Shown one piece after another: positions 53,960 through 62,816 of a DNA stretch of 64,000 nt. The stretch lies in contig UBXV01000004.1 of the NCBI GenBank assembly GCA_900469625.1, positions 25,755 to 89,754 of the forward strand. Reading direction: 5' to 3'. The translations under genes were made by a program, and so were the position numbers. This stretch comes from Hyphomicrobiales bacterium. Lineage in GTDB: Bacteria; Pseudomonadota; Alphaproteobacteria; Rhizobiales; Rhizobiaceae. The notes below the pieces were generated by a model. It was given only the letters and a program-made list of their open reading frames with translations. It was not told the DNA's origin and did not search any database. The number at the start of each line of letters is the position of its first letter. Within the stretch, counting starts at the first letter, position 1.

Positions 53960-55225
53960 TTAACCCGCTGCGTGCGCCAGGCTTGAGCGCCTGGAAAACT
54001 TAGGAATTCGACCGGCACTAATTTGTTGATATCGCCCCATTATCTCGGCCAGTTCCGTCTGCGATATGACGGAATTGATCGCGTCGAACGGCTCGCCGCG
54101 CGTCCGTGCGTCTACCTCGTCCAACACGACATCGGGCGGGATCGTCCTGTTGAGTAGAGTGACGGCCTTGGTCGGCGGGAGACGCGCCTGCTGGTACTCC
54201 TCCAGCGCTCGTTCGGTGAGCCCGAAACACGATAGGCATTCGGCCAGCGTAAAGCCGTCCAATATGGCTTGGCACGCGCCGTTCGAACCGAAAGGATACA
54301 TCGGGTGGGCGGCGTCCCCGAGCAAGGTAATGCGGCCCTGGCTCCAGGCGTCGAGCGGGTCCTTGTCAACCATCGGGTACGCCATGATCGTCGACGTTGT
54401 TCGGATCATCGCCGCCACATCCAGCCACGGCAAGTGCCAGTCCCGATCCGCCCACGTCAGGTCCTGGCGCTGCCCTGCTACATCCCACGATGCCTGTGAT
54501 CGGTGCTGCGTGCGGATTTCCGCAACCCAGTTGACGCGTTGTGTTCGGCACGGGGAAACGCCGCTGATCGGATAGGCTACCATCTTGCCAGAGCGCAGCG
54601 AACCCGCAAGAACCATGGTCGACCCGTCGAGGAAGCACGGCATCTCCGCGATGCCCCGCCACATCATGACTCCTGAATAGAGAGGTTCTCCTTCGTTCGG
54701 TGCCAGCATCTGGCGCACCCGTGAGCGAATGCCGTCGCACCCGACAACGATACCAGCAGCGATCGTGCGCGTCTCGCCCGCCCGGTTTGAGACAAGAACC
54801 GCCACGCCGTCGTTACGTTGCTCCAATCCCACGCATTTCGCATCCATGTGCAGCCTTGTTTCGCCGAGGCGCGCCTTGAATTCCTGGACAAGCAGTTCGT
54901 GGAGCCTGGCCCGGTGAATGGACAATTGTGGCCAGGAATGCCCCGCCTTCGTTCCTCGCGCCGCGGTATAAATGTGTGCCCCATGTCGACTGTAGAATTG
55001 CAGGAATGTCGTGCTGTTGGCGTTCTGCAGCAGCGCAGAGTAAAGGCCGATGCCCGCGAGCGGCTCAACCGCGTGAGGCAAGAGGTTGATGCCAGCGCCT
55101 ATCGACTGGAACTCCGCCGTCCCCTCGATTACGAGACAGGGAATTCCCTGTGCGTGCAGCGCCAGCGCCAAAGTCAATCCGCCAATTCCGGCGCCGACTA
55201 TGAGGACGTCTGTTTCCATGGTCAT
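53960..55225 (-). CDS. FAD-dependent aromatic monooxygenase, PhzS-like
   Basis: A 421-residue flavoprotein hydroxylase. FAD motifs: VGAGIGGLTLALALHAQG near the start, GCDGIRSRVR in the middle, and LLGDAAHPMYPFGSNGA. Several stretches (MWRGI, YPMVDKDPLDAW, GRITLLGDAAHPMYP) resemble the phenazine enzyme PhzS, a decarboxylating hydroxylase. It is expected to hydroxylate a phenol or carboxylic acid using NAD(P)H and oxygen. GGAGG is five bases before the ATG. The methyltransferase gene precedes it by ten bases. Confidence 0.88.
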   Translation of the reverse strand: MTMETDVLIVGAGIGGLTLALALHAQGIPCLVIEGTAEFQSIGAGINLLPHAVEPLAGIGLYSALLQNANSTTFLQFYSRHGAHIYTAARGTKAGHSWPQLSIHRARLHELLVQEFKARLGETRLHMDAKCVGLEQRNDGVAVLVSNRAGETRTIAAGIVVGCDGIRSRVRQMLAPNEGEPLYSGVMMWRGIAEMPCFLDGSTMVLAGSLRSGKMVAYPISGVSPCRTQRVNWVAEIRTQHRSQASWDVAGQRQDLTWADRDWHLPWLDVAAMIRTTSTIMAYPMVDKDPLDAWSQGRITLLGDAAHPMYPFGSNGACQAILDGFTLAECLSCFGLTERALEEYQQARLPPTKAVTLLNRTIPPDVVLDEVDARTRGEPFDAINSVISQTELAEIMGRYQQISAGRIPKFSRRSSLAHAAG

Positions 55226-55235
55226 GGCGCCCTCC

Positions 55236-56255
55236 TCAGACGGCTGTCGCTTCGACCACGCCCATCATTCGGGTCGCCGGGTAATGCGCTGCCTGAAATT
55301 TCCAGCCAGCGTTGACGAGGAGATTAGCGTATTCGCGCTCGGTACGTTCGCGGCCAGATCCCCAACACATCATGTGAATGTCATACAACTTGGAGAAATG
55401 CGGTTGGCCGTCTGCAGGAACGATATGCTCGATGATGAACACTCTGCCGCCCGGTCGAACCCGCCGTCTGATGTTTGACAGGATTTTTCCGCACTCGTCG
55501 TCATTCCAATCGTGCAGAATCATTTTCAGCAAATACGCATCGGCGACAGGTGTATCCTCGAACATATCTCCGGCGACATAGGTGCATCGGTTCGCCAGCC
55601 CGAGACGGGACGCTAACAACTCGTCCTTTGCGGCCACCACTTCTGGCAGGTCGAGCACGATCCCGGCCAAGTTCGATTGGCGTTGCAGCAGCGAGCACAT
55701 AAGGTGGCCCTGGCCGCCTGCGACATCGCAAACGGTATGGGTTCGGCTGAAGTCGACACCGTTCATGGCCTCAAGAGCCAACTGTGATTGAACGGCGGAA
55801 AAACTGGACATCGCGTGGCGGAATGTGGATCCGTAATCGACGTTTGCCTGGGCATAGTCAAAGGCCATCTGTCCATAGTGCCTCAGGAACGCGTTCTGCT
55901 TTCCATCCTTGATCATGGTGACAAGATGAGCCCAGATGGCGTAGTGCTCCGGCCCTTCCTCCAATAACGCCATGGCACGCAGCGATCCGACGGCGTCCGC
56001 CGTCAAGAGTGCACCGCTGTCAGTCAGCGCGTATCCGCCGTCGGCTTCAGCAACCAGTTCAAGGGACGCCAGCGCCCGCATCAGCCGGGCCAACAACGCA
56101 GCATCGACGCGAAGTCGCGCTGAGATATCCGCCGCCGATTGAAACGTGTCGCGTTTCAGCTGGTCAAAAACACCGAGCGCTGCCCCGGCATGCAGAATTT
56201 GGCTCTTCCACCTGCCAAAGATCAGATCCGTAACATTTCCGACTGCAGCGTTCAT
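55236..56255 (-). CDS. SAM-dependent O-methyltransferase, PhzM-like/COMT-type
   Basis: A 339-residue protein with an N-terminal dimerisation winged helix (LMRALASLELVAEADGGYAL) and a C-terminal Rossmann fold. VCDVAGGQGHLMCSLL is the SAM site, and LHDWNDDEC holds the catalytic His of plant-type O-methyltransferases. The overall layout is that of hydroxyneurosporene/PhzM-like enzymes. AGGAGG lies seven bases before the ATG at 56255. It is first in the left-facing operon. Confidence 0.88.
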   Translation of the reverse strand: MNAAVGNVTDLIFGRWKSQILHAGAALGVFDQLKRDTFQSAADISARLRVDAALLARLMRALASLELVAEADGGYALTDSGALLTADAVGSLRAMALLEEGPEHYAIWAHLVTMIKDGKQNAFLRHYGQMAFDYAQANVDYGSTFRHAMSSFSAVQSQLALEAMNGVDFSRTHTVCDVAGGQGHLMCSLLQRQSNLAGIVLDLPEVVAAKDELLASRLGLANRCTYVAGDMFEDTPVADAYLLKMILHDWNDDECGKILSNIRRRVRPGGRVFIIEHIVPADGQPHFSKLYDIHMMCWGSGRERTEREYANLLVNAGWKFQAAHYPATRMMGVVEATAV

Positions 56256-56328
56256 CCTATTCCTCCTAAACCGCTCGATCAGTCGGTGAGCTTATGGAGT
56301 TGCCCATGGCTTGAGGAGCGCCGTTCCT

Positions 56329-56473
56329 GAGAAACGCTGTTGCAAGGAATGAAACACCCTGTTCGCGCGAAGAGTAAAATAAGCCATTGAAAATAATAGC
56401 GAATATATGGCCCTTCTTTTTCGTCGCCCTTTGATGCCGCGCTGAATGTTCGTTTCATGCAACAGCGTTTCTC
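56329..56473. repeat. Perfect 16-base inverted repeat spanning 145 bases
   Basis: Arms at 56329-56344 and 56458-56473 are exact reverse complements, separated by 113 A/T-rich bases. They lie in the intergenic region between the divergent methyltransferase and dioxygenase operons. It could be a small mobile element remnant, or a paired operator site. No clear target-site duplication is visible. Confidence 0.65.
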
Positions 56474-56566
56474 CCATATCGGTCTTCTCTGCCGATCCTA
56501 TCGCTGGCTAAGATGCAACGATCTTGTTCCAAACAAATTTTTATAATCGGTTCAAAGGATTAGCTG

Positions 56567-57481
56567 ATGCATTTGATCGCGCAATTGGGGCATCTTACGA
56601 TCGAGACCGCCAACCTTCCCGTGGCGGCCCAAGAGGCCCAGGATATGTTGGGGTTTCGAATTTCGATGAGGGACATGGATCGCGTTAGTCTGACCTCAAA
56701 TCGGCGTCGTGCAGAAATAACCTACATAGCTGCTGCTTGCCCGGCTGTGCGCTCTATCGGTCTGGAGGCAGTATCCGTCGACGCTGTAAAAGAGGCTCAC
56801 CGGCGTGCGCTGTCGGCCGGCTTTGAAATCTTGTCCATGGAGCCGACCGTTCGCGGAACCGAAGCCGGGTTTGTGTTCCAGGGACCGAGCGGACACGCAT
56901 TCGAAGTCCATTCGGCGGTGCCGCGCGACCAGCTTCCGGACTACATGACGCTCGGAGTACGCCCCGCCAGGCTCGATCACGTCAGCATCACTGTCCGCAA
57001 TGTGGCTGAGACCAGGGATATGCTGTCAGAGATTCTCGGTATGAAGCTCTCCGACACGGCCGACGATGAAACGTTTCTGTTCATGCGCGCAGCTGACGGT
57101 TACCATCATACAATTGCAGTTGTACAAGGCGAGCCTGGGCTACATCACTATTCGCTCGAAGCGCGCGACGTCGGCGATCTATTCAGGATCTGCGATCAGC
57201 TCAGTCACTTCAATCGACCCCTTGTCTGGGGACCCGGTCATCATGGCGCAAACGCCCAGAGCTACTTCACCTACTACCGGGACGGTGACGGCTGCATCGT
57301 CGAGCACTCCTATGGGATGACGAAGATCGCGAACGAGTCGATCTATCGTCCGCAGGTGTGGCCTGCAAAGCCCGGTCCTGGCGAGGACTGGCTCAATCTC
57401 TGGGGCGTCCCTCCAACCGACATGTTCGGCTCCCCCGGTTTACCGCTTTCGGACTGCTGGCAAAGAGCCCGCGTCGCCTGA
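56567..57481 (+). CDS. Extradiol ring-cleavage dioxygenase (VOC family)
   Basis: A 304-residue two-domain VOC protein resembling 2,3-dihydroxybiphenyl/catechol 2,3-dioxygenases. The C-domain keeps three iron ligands: His about 138 in RLDHVSITV, His about 194 in GLHHYSLEA and Glu about 246 in CIVEHSYG. This suggests an active iron enzyme that opens a catechol-type ring. The N-domain (LIAQLGHLTIETANLPVA) lacks ligands, as is normal. AAAGGA lies seven bases before the ATG. It is the first gene of the right-facing operon. Confidence 0.85.
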   Translation: MHLIAQLGHLTIETANLPVAAQEAQDMLGFRISMRDMDRVSLTSNRRRAEITYIAAACPAVRSIGLEAVSVDAVKEAHRRALSAGFEILSMEPTVRGTEAGFVFQGPSGHAFEVHSAVPRDQLPDYMTLGVRPARLDHVSITVRNVAETRDMLSEILGMKLSDTADDETFLFMRAADGYHHTIAVVQGEPGLHHYSLEARDVGDLFRICDQLSHFNRPLVWGPGHHGANAQSYFTYYRDGDGCIVEHSYGMTKIANESIYRPQVWPAKPGPGEDWLNLWGVPPTDMFGSPGLPLSDCWQRARVA

Positions 57482-57515
57482 AGTCCTCAATTCCGCTGAA
57501 AAAAAGGCTGTAATC

Positions 57516-58745
57516 GTGACGCTCGAATGGTCGCATGCAATTTCGCTCTCGGCGCGGAATCTGGCTGAGGCGCCGACATTTCTGTCGCTCGCATCCAAAC
57601 CGGGAATAACCTCGTTCGCTGGCGGAATACCAGACGCATCCGCCTTTCCGTACGATGCGATTTCCGCTGCTATATCGGCAATTATGGACAGCCCCTCCTT
57701 GCGGGCGCAGGCTTTCCAGTATGCGCCGAGCATGGGATATGAACCCCTGCGTCAATCTCTCGTCAGAAACCTGGCAAAGGATGGCGTCAAGAGCGATGTC
57801 GCTGGAATTCTGATTGCGAATGGCGCGCAGCAGGCTTTGGACCTCATAGGCCGGCTTCTCATCGATCCCTACGATGCGATTGCCATAACTGCACCAACGT
57901 TCTTCGCTGCCATCGACACGTTCAGCGTTTATCGTCCGAGGATGGAGAGCATCGCATTTGGCGAGAATGGCATCGATCTTCAACAGGCTGAGGCCGTCAT
58001 AGCCGGCAAACCCAAGTTCCTGTATCTCATCCCGGAATTTCAGAACCCCACCGGCTTATGTATTTCTCTGCAAGATCGCATCAGTCTGCTCGGGCTTTGC
58101 ATCAAGCATAACGTCATGATCATCGAGGACAGTGCATATCGCGACCTCCGCTTCAGGGGGGAGGGCATCCCCTCGATCTCTCGGCTCGCACAGGATGCTG
58201 GTTACGATGGCCACGTCCTTCAAGTTTCGACATTCTCGAAAACGATTTCACCGGGGCTTCGCCTCGGATGGATCGCCGGCGCGCCTGCACTTGTTTCCAA
58301 ATTGGCAGCACTGAAGCTATCCTGCGATGTTCATACTAGCGTGTTCAGCCAGTGCATCGCCGCGCAGTTGATCGACACCGATTTCGACAAGCATGTCGTT
58401 GGCCTGAAGACCTTGTATGGCTCTAAGTGCGGGGCGATGCTGGCTGCACTCGAAAGTTGCCTTCCAGAAGGCTGCTCTTGGACGCGTCCGGACGGTGGCT
58501 TGTTTATATGGTTGACCCTTCCCTACCGAATTGACGCCCGCCATCTTCTCGAGAAGTCTCTTGCAGGTTCGGGAGTGGCCTTTGTTCCTGGAGAACTCTT
58601 CTTCGCCAATCGCTCTCCGAAAAGCAGCTGCCGGCTTAGTTTTGCAACAGTCAGCGAACCCCAGATCGCGTCCGGCATCCAGGGACTTGGCGCAGACCTA
58701 ACGGCGTTAATCACGCGTTCGCGCGGACGGGAGCTCGTTCTATGA
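57516..58745 (+). CDS. PLP-dependent aminotransferase, fold type I
   Basis: A 409-residue enzyme of the class I/II aminotransferase group closest to LysN/2-aminoadipate types. SFAGGIPDASAFPYD near the start, IPEFQNPTGLCIS, and STFSKTISPGLRLGWIAG with the PLP-binding Lys are visible. It should transfer an amino group to a keto acid, perhaps one generated by ring cleavage upstream. GTG start at 57516, AAGG six to ten bases upstream. Its stop overlaps the next ATG. Confidence 0.88.
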   Translation: MTLEWSHAISLSARNLAEAPTFLSLASKPGITSFAGGIPDASAFPYDAISAAISAIMDSPSLRAQAFQYAPSMGYEPLRQSLVRNLAKDGVKSDVAGILIANGAQQALDLIGRLLIDPYDAIAITAPTFFAAIDTFSVYRPRMESIAFGENGIDLQQAEAVIAGKPKFLYLIPEFQNPTGLCISLQDRISLLGLCIKHNVMIIEDSAYRDLRFRGEGIPSISRLAQDAGYDGHVLQVSTFSKTISPGLRLGWIAGAPALVSKLAALKLSCDVHTSVFSQCIAAQLIDTDFDKHVVGLKTLYGSKCGAMLAALESCLPEGCSWTRPDGGLFIWLTLPYRIDARHLLEKSLAGSGVAFVPGELFFANRSPKSSCRLSFATVSEPQIASGIQGLGADLTALITRSRGRELVL

Positions 58746-59062
58746 TCGTTGAGCAACGCACCTATCGATTGGTCCCCGGATCCCTTCAAACCTATCTCGC
58801 GATCTACGAGAAAGAGGGCCTTGAGATCCAAACGAGACATCTCGGCGAGCCCCTCGGATGGTATGTCGTCGACATTGGCCAACTCAATTCCGTCGTGCAT
58901 TTGTGGCCATACGCTGATCATGCGGAACGTAGCGAAAAGCGCCGCTTGCTGGCGACCGACGCCGCCTGGACCGATTTTCTTCCGAAGGTCACGCCGTTGA
59001 TACAGGAAATGCAATCGGCCGTCCTCGCCCCAGCGCCCTTCTTCAAATTTCGAAGCTCTTGA
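58742..59062 (+). CDS. NIPSNAP-family protein
   Basis: A 106-residue protein with the NIPSNAP ferredoxin-like pattern: VEQRTYRLVPGSLQTYLAIY at the start, then GWYVVDIGQLNSVVHLWPYA. In bacterial clusters such proteins accompany aromatic or polyketide catabolism without a defined reaction. The ATG overlaps the aminotransferase stop codon as ATGA, so the two are coupled. Confidence 0.82.
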   Translation: MIVEQRTYRLVPGSLQTYLAIYEKEGLEIQTRHLGEPLGWYVVDIGQLNSVVHLWPYADHAERSEKRRLLATDAAWTDFLPKVTPLIQEMQSAVLAPAPFFKFRSS

Positions 59063-59094
59063 AATCCCCATAGACCTCCCGGAAAGGGCAAAGC

Positions 59095-59979
59095 ATGAGA
59101 CGCAGCATTGCGACAGTTACGCTGACCGGTACTTTGGAGCAGAGGCTACGGGCCGCTGCAACGGCAGGGTTTGACGGGGTCGAGTTATGTGAAAGTGACA
59201 TTGCCGGCTACGGGTTGGTTGAAGTCGCTTCAATCGCTGCTGATCTCGGGCTCAGCCTCGATGTCCTACAACCCTTTAGAGATTTTGAGGGCGTATCGAA
59301 ACTTCAGCACCTGGCAAATCTTGACAGGGCGGAAACGGCTTTTGACACGATGGAAGCACTCGGCATTCCTCTCATGTTGGTCTGCTCGAACACCTCCAGC
59401 GTGGTTTTGGCCGATGACGAGCTTAGCGGAGGCCAGCTCGCCGAGATCGCAGAGCGAGCGAGGGCGCGTTCGATGAGGGTCGGATTTGAAGCGCTCTCCT
59501 GGGGCTCCCATGTGGCCACATTCGATCATGCCTATCGTATAGTCTCGAAGGCGGCCCATCCGGCACTTGGAATCGTTCTCGATAGTTTTCACACACTCGC
59601 ACTGACGCATGAGTGGAGAGATATCGCCCATTTGGATCCAAAGCTCATTTCGTACGTCCAGATCGCGGATGCCAGAAAGCGGAACCTCCCACTGATTGAA
59701 TGGAGCCGCCATCACAGGTGTCTACCTGGTGGTGGCGACTTTGACGTTGACAGTTTTGTAAGCGCGATCATCGCGTGCGGGTATGATGGCACGTTTTCGC
59801 TTGAGATCTTCAGCGACGAACTGAAATCGCTGGATGCTTATGATATCGCCGCGATGGGAATGAAGTCTTTCCGTTCATTGGAGATGTCATCGCGACCGAC
59901 GATCGAATCATCGTTGCATCTGAAGGCCGGTCAACCGACGGGCCTTGACACTTCGCGTAGCTTTCGGCGGGCCTTGTGA
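59095..59979 (+). CDS. 3-dehydroshikimate dehydratase-like TIM-barrel protein
   Basis: A 294-residue sugar-phosphate-isomerase-like barrel. The opening IATVTLTGTLEQRLRAAATA, FQPFRDFEG-like LQPFRDFEGVSKLQHL, VGFEALSWGSHV, LGIVLDSFHTLAL and FSLEIFSDEL all follow the QuiC-type 3-dehydroshikimate dehydratases, including the metal-binding Glu, Asp and Glu. It lacks the C-terminal HPPD-like domain of two-domain members. It may make protocatechuate from 3-dehydroshikimate. It is the last gene of the operon; a terminator follows. Confidence 0.78.
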   Translation: MRRSIATVTLTGTLEQRLRAAATAGFDGVELCESDIAGYGLVEVASIAADLGLSLDVLQPFRDFEGVSKLQHLANLDRAETAFDTMEALGIPLMLVCSNTSSVVLADDELSGGQLAEIAERARARSMRVGFEALSWGSHVATFDHAYRIVSKAAHPALGIVLDSFHTLALTHEWRDIAHLDPKLISYVQIADARKRNLPLIEWSRHHRCLPGGGDFDVDSFVSAIIACGYDGTFSLEIFSDELKSLDAYDIAAMGMKSFRSLEMSSRPTIESSLHLKAGQPTGLDTSRSFRRAL

Positions 59980-60117
59980 ACCCGGTGGCAGTGGGCCGCT
60001 TGGTTGACCTCCGTAGAAGTGCTGAAGATCGTCAGCCAACGCGTCCATCACGCGGCGCCTTGGCGGCTTGTTGACCGTGAATTCCCTCGCATTCTTTCAA
60101 TCGGAGGATGCGCGATT

Positions 60118-60147
60118 GCCCCGCCCTCGCGCGGGGCTCTTTTTCTT
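60118..60147 (+). terminator. Rho-independent terminator of the aromatic operon
   Basis: Stem GCCCCGC/GCGGGGC with a six-base loop, then TCTTTTTCTT. Confidence 0.7.
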
Positions 60148-60373
60148 GATTTGTTACCGTTTGGTGCGTTTAGAGGGTTTAAGGGGCGGAACCGGCCTTT
60201 CAGGTCTAAAGGGTGGTGGTCGCCCTCACGCAGCCGCTTGGTGGAGGGGGAAGTGCCGTCGCTCTCCGATGAGGTGCGCATTTTTGAGAACGCCACCCTC
60301 ATCGCTGTCCACGCCGTACGGTTCGTCCAGGTGGTTCCATAATAAGGCTTACGCGATTTTTGGCATTATTGCC

Positions 60374-60420
60374 CCCTTTAAGGGATTGATAAAGTCTATT
60401 ATCGATAGTAATGATCCCAT
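60374..60420 (+). promoter_or_regulatory. Candidate hipAB operator/promoter
   Basis: Palindromes CCCTTTAAGGG (60374-60384) and CTATTATCGATAG lie directly before the hipA ribosome site. An HTH antitoxin is the obvious candidate to bind here. The exact promoter elements are not clear. Confidence 0.45.
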
Positions 60421-60435
60421 CAAAGGGGTCGAAAA

Positions 60436-61773
60436 ATGAAACGAACGTTGCAGATCCACTTTGACAGCGAATGGCACGACGCAGCAGCTTTTGAGCTGAA
60501 GGACGATGATGCCGGCTATGTCGGCAGTTCGGTCGTTGACTACGATCTCGACTACTTTCTCGCCACGGCCGCTCAGGGTTTCGCCACGGGTCAGGCCGTC
60601 TGCGATCACCGCGCATTGTCTGTCCGCTATCCGATTGATCTAGAAAATCGCTACAACCGCCACTGGCCAGCCTTCCTCCTGGATCTCGTGCCACAAGGGC
60701 ATGCGCGGAGAAAGTTGGCCGAGCATATGGGGGTCGACGAAGCGGCTCGTTCATCGGACCTGCCTTTACTCCTCCGGGCCGCAACTGGCGGAATTGGCAA
60801 TATCCGCATCAAGGAAGCGGCGGAGGCGGAGTTCGCTCGATTGAAAAGCCTGCAGCGTCAGGGCGTAACGGAGAAGGACATCCTTGAGCGAACGGACCGT
60901 TTCATGGAAGTCGCTGACCGTTTCGCAATGTTGGCTTCCGGTTCTAGCGGGCTGCAGGGTGAGTGGCCGAAAGTATCAATGACGCAGGCCAAGGACGGGC
61001 TCTTTTACCCCGACAGCATCGTTGGCGACGACGAGGCCATTCGGCACGTCATCGTCAAGCTTGTTCGGAGCACCGATGCAGTTGACCGCACCATTCTTGA
61101 AGGTGAAGCACTCTATTCTCGCATTGCCCTGGAACTTGGTCTCAAAGTCAAAGAACCGTCGACTTACGCTGAAGGTGTGCTGATCATCCCTCGCTTCGAT
61201 CGCAGCCTCAGCGCGAATGGGAGGACGATTCGCCTCGGACAGGAAAGCCTCGTCTCCGCGCTCGGTGTGGCGGAGTTTGGTCACATCGGCACCCATGAGG
61301 CGAATATCGATCTGCTGAAACGGCACTCCACTGACCCGGTTGCCGACATTGAGGAATATTTGAAGCGCGATATCGCCAACCTGGCGCTCGGCAACCCCGA
61401 CAATCATGGCCGTAACTCCGCGTTGAGTAAATTCCCCGACGGAACGATCAGACTGTCACCACTCTTTGACTTTGCTCCCATGCGGTTGGCGAAAGAGGGC
61501 GTCGTGCGATCTACCCGTTGGGCCTCCATGCGCGACGCCGGCTTGGAGCATTTTCCTGATTGGAAACGGATTTGCACTGAGGTCTGGTCCGACGGCGATG
61601 TTCAGACGAAGCTGATGTCTGAGCTGCAGGCTTTTGCACAGCGCCTCAGACTTGTGCCGAGCCATGCAAAAAGGTTGGGAGCGCCGGACGTTGTCATCGA
61701 ACGAGCCATGATGCGCTGTAGCGAGATCGCTGACGGTGTCGAAGGTGCGTTCTCTAAACCGGAAGGAGGCTGA
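60436..61773 (+). CDS. hipA: HipA-like serine/threonine kinase toxin
   Basis: A 445-residue HipA-family protein. The N-domain (residues 1-110) is followed by the kinase: VIVKLVRS (ATP-binding Lys), IPRFDR, the catalytic NLALGNPDNHGRN, and LSPLFDFAPM as the metal-binding DFG counterpart. HipA kinases phosphorylate targets such as aminoacyl-tRNA synthetases to cause dormancy. GGGGTCG lies before the ATG. The HTH gene follows by five bases, the reverse of the Escherichia coli hipB-hipA order. Confidence 0.9.
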   Translation: MKRTLQIHFDSEWHDAAAFELKDDDAGYVGSSVVDYDLDYFLATAAQGFATGQAVCDHRALSVRYPIDLENRYNRHWPAFLLDLVPQGHARRKLAEHMGVDEAARSSDLPLLLRAATGGIGNIRIKEAAEAEFARLKSLQRQGVTEKDILERTDRFMEVADRFAMLASGSSGLQGEWPKVSMTQAKDGLFYPDSIVGDDEAIRHVIVKLVRSTDAVDRTILEGEALYSRIALELGLKVKEPSTYAEGVLIIPRFDRSLSANGRTIRLGQESLVSALGVAEFGHIGTHEANIDLLKRHSTDPVADIEEYLKRDIANLALGNPDNHGRNSALSKFPDGTIRLSPLFDFAPMRLAKEGVVRSTRWASMRDAGLEHFPDWKRICTEVWSDGDVQTKLMSELQAFAQRLRLVPSHAKRLGAPDVVIERAMMRCSEIADGVEGAFSKPEGG

Positions 61774-61778
61774 TCAAA

Positions 61779-62066
61779 GTGGCGCGATGGAAAAAACCGA
61801 CCAAAGAGCAGGTTTCGGTGATGCGCCGGGATCTTGCAGACCAGGCGCGACGCGGCGGCTTGCATTTGCCGGATGCTGTGGTGGAAATGCGTAAGAGTAT
61901 AGGCCTTACGCAGCAGGAGTTTGCAAACACCCTCGGCCTCACTCGTAGGCAAGTCGCGGAAATCGAAGCGGGCAATGCTAACCCGACATTGGAGACGTTA
62001 GACAAGATTGGCCGGCTGTTTGGCTTTGCTGTGGGTTTCGTGCCGAAGATAAGGCAGGATCCCTAG
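61779..62066 (+). CDS. hipB: HTH XRE-family antitoxin, HipB-like
   Basis: A 95-residue protein with an XRE helix-turn-helix at about residues 36-80 (EMRKSIGLTQQEFANTLGLT then RRQVAEIEAGNANPTLETLD). The GTG start at 61779 has GGAGG upstream. It is presumably the antitoxin and autorepressor of the pair. Confidence 0.85.
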   Translation: MARWKKPTKEQVSVMRRDLADQARRGGLHLPDAVVEMRKSIGLTQQEFANTLGLTRRQVAEIEAGNANPTLETLDKIGRLFGFAVGFVPKIRQDP

Positions 62067-62250
62067 ATCGAGGAACCACGAGGCGTGCCGCGAGCGTTTC
62101 GGGAGGCGCCTGCTACGAGCGCGACGATCAATACTCGCGTTTCTGCACGACCGTCATCTAGTGGAGATCACGTTTGAGACCCGATGATCCCGGCGGCCGG
62201 CTCTTGTCGGCCGGTCAAAAGGAGGTGTCCGGGGAGCGCGAGCTATCCGC

Positions 62251-62393
62251 TACGGAACGCTTCGGATGGGGGCAGTCGATCCCGCTTCCCTTCGGCCCAG
62301 CTCCTGCGGCGGCCCTTTTCCACCCGAAGCGTGACGCGAATTCCCATTTTCCCGCTGGCGCGGCGCTATGCTGAGAGCTCCGATACGCTTCAT
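62251..62393. repeat. Direct repeat, copy 1
   Basis: About 140 bases, beginning ACGGAACGC, including GGGGCAGTCGATCCCGCTTC, and ending GCTCCGATACGCTTCAT. It is about 85-90 percent the same as copy 2, with a small insertion in copy 2. Both are in the same direction. Confidence 0.75.
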
Positions 62394-62662
62394 CCTTTCT
62401 TGGCCCTTTCGATTCCACCTGCTCGGGCATCGAGCAGGCGACCTCCGAATTCGTGAATGCCTGCGTCAACTCCAGGCATCGGCCAGCGGGATGCGTTCAG
62501 CCGATGACACACAGCATTGCTGAAGAAGTAGAAAGCGATCACGGCGGTCCCAGGGAGGCGCCGCCGTTAACTCCGTTGACGTCCAATTTAAAGCGAAACT
62601 CCGTCCAATTTAAAATGTAACTTGCTTTATCGCGAGGCCGGTCTCTCGAAAACAAAGAGTGA

Positions 62663-62816
62663 CACGGAACGCGAGGACGGGGGCAGTCGATCCCGCTTCC
62701 CCTTCGGGCCACTATGTTGAAGCTCCTGCGGCGGCCCTTTTTCCGCCCTTCGCGTGACGCGAATTCCCGCTTTCCCACTGACGCGGCGCTATGCTGAAAG
62801 CTCCGATACGCTTCAT
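62663..62816. repeat. Direct repeat, copy 2
   Basis: About 154 bases, matching copy 1 in the same direction, with an extra CACTATGTTGA-type insertion near 62711. The copies are about 410 bases apart. Such repeats upstream of DUF932 genes may be relics of a plasmid or integrative element. Confidence 0.75.

Larger units (their letters stand above)
59980..60435. other. Intergenic region between the aromatic cluster and hipA
   Basis: Holds the terminator at 60118-60147 and palindromic sequences before hipA. The 112-residue plus-strand frame at 60004 runs through the terminator and is not supported as a gene. Confidence 0.5.

Noticed and set aside
53960..56255. Phenazine (pyocyanin) biosynthesis
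   Set aside because: The monooxygenase and methyltransferase resemble PhzS and PhzM, but no phzA-G core genes occur in the window and the methyltransferase keeps the O-methyltransferase catalytic His, so only the enzyme types are claimed.
60004..60342. A 112-residue plus-strand frame before hipA
   Set aside because: It reads through a strong terminator hairpin and has no ribosome site.
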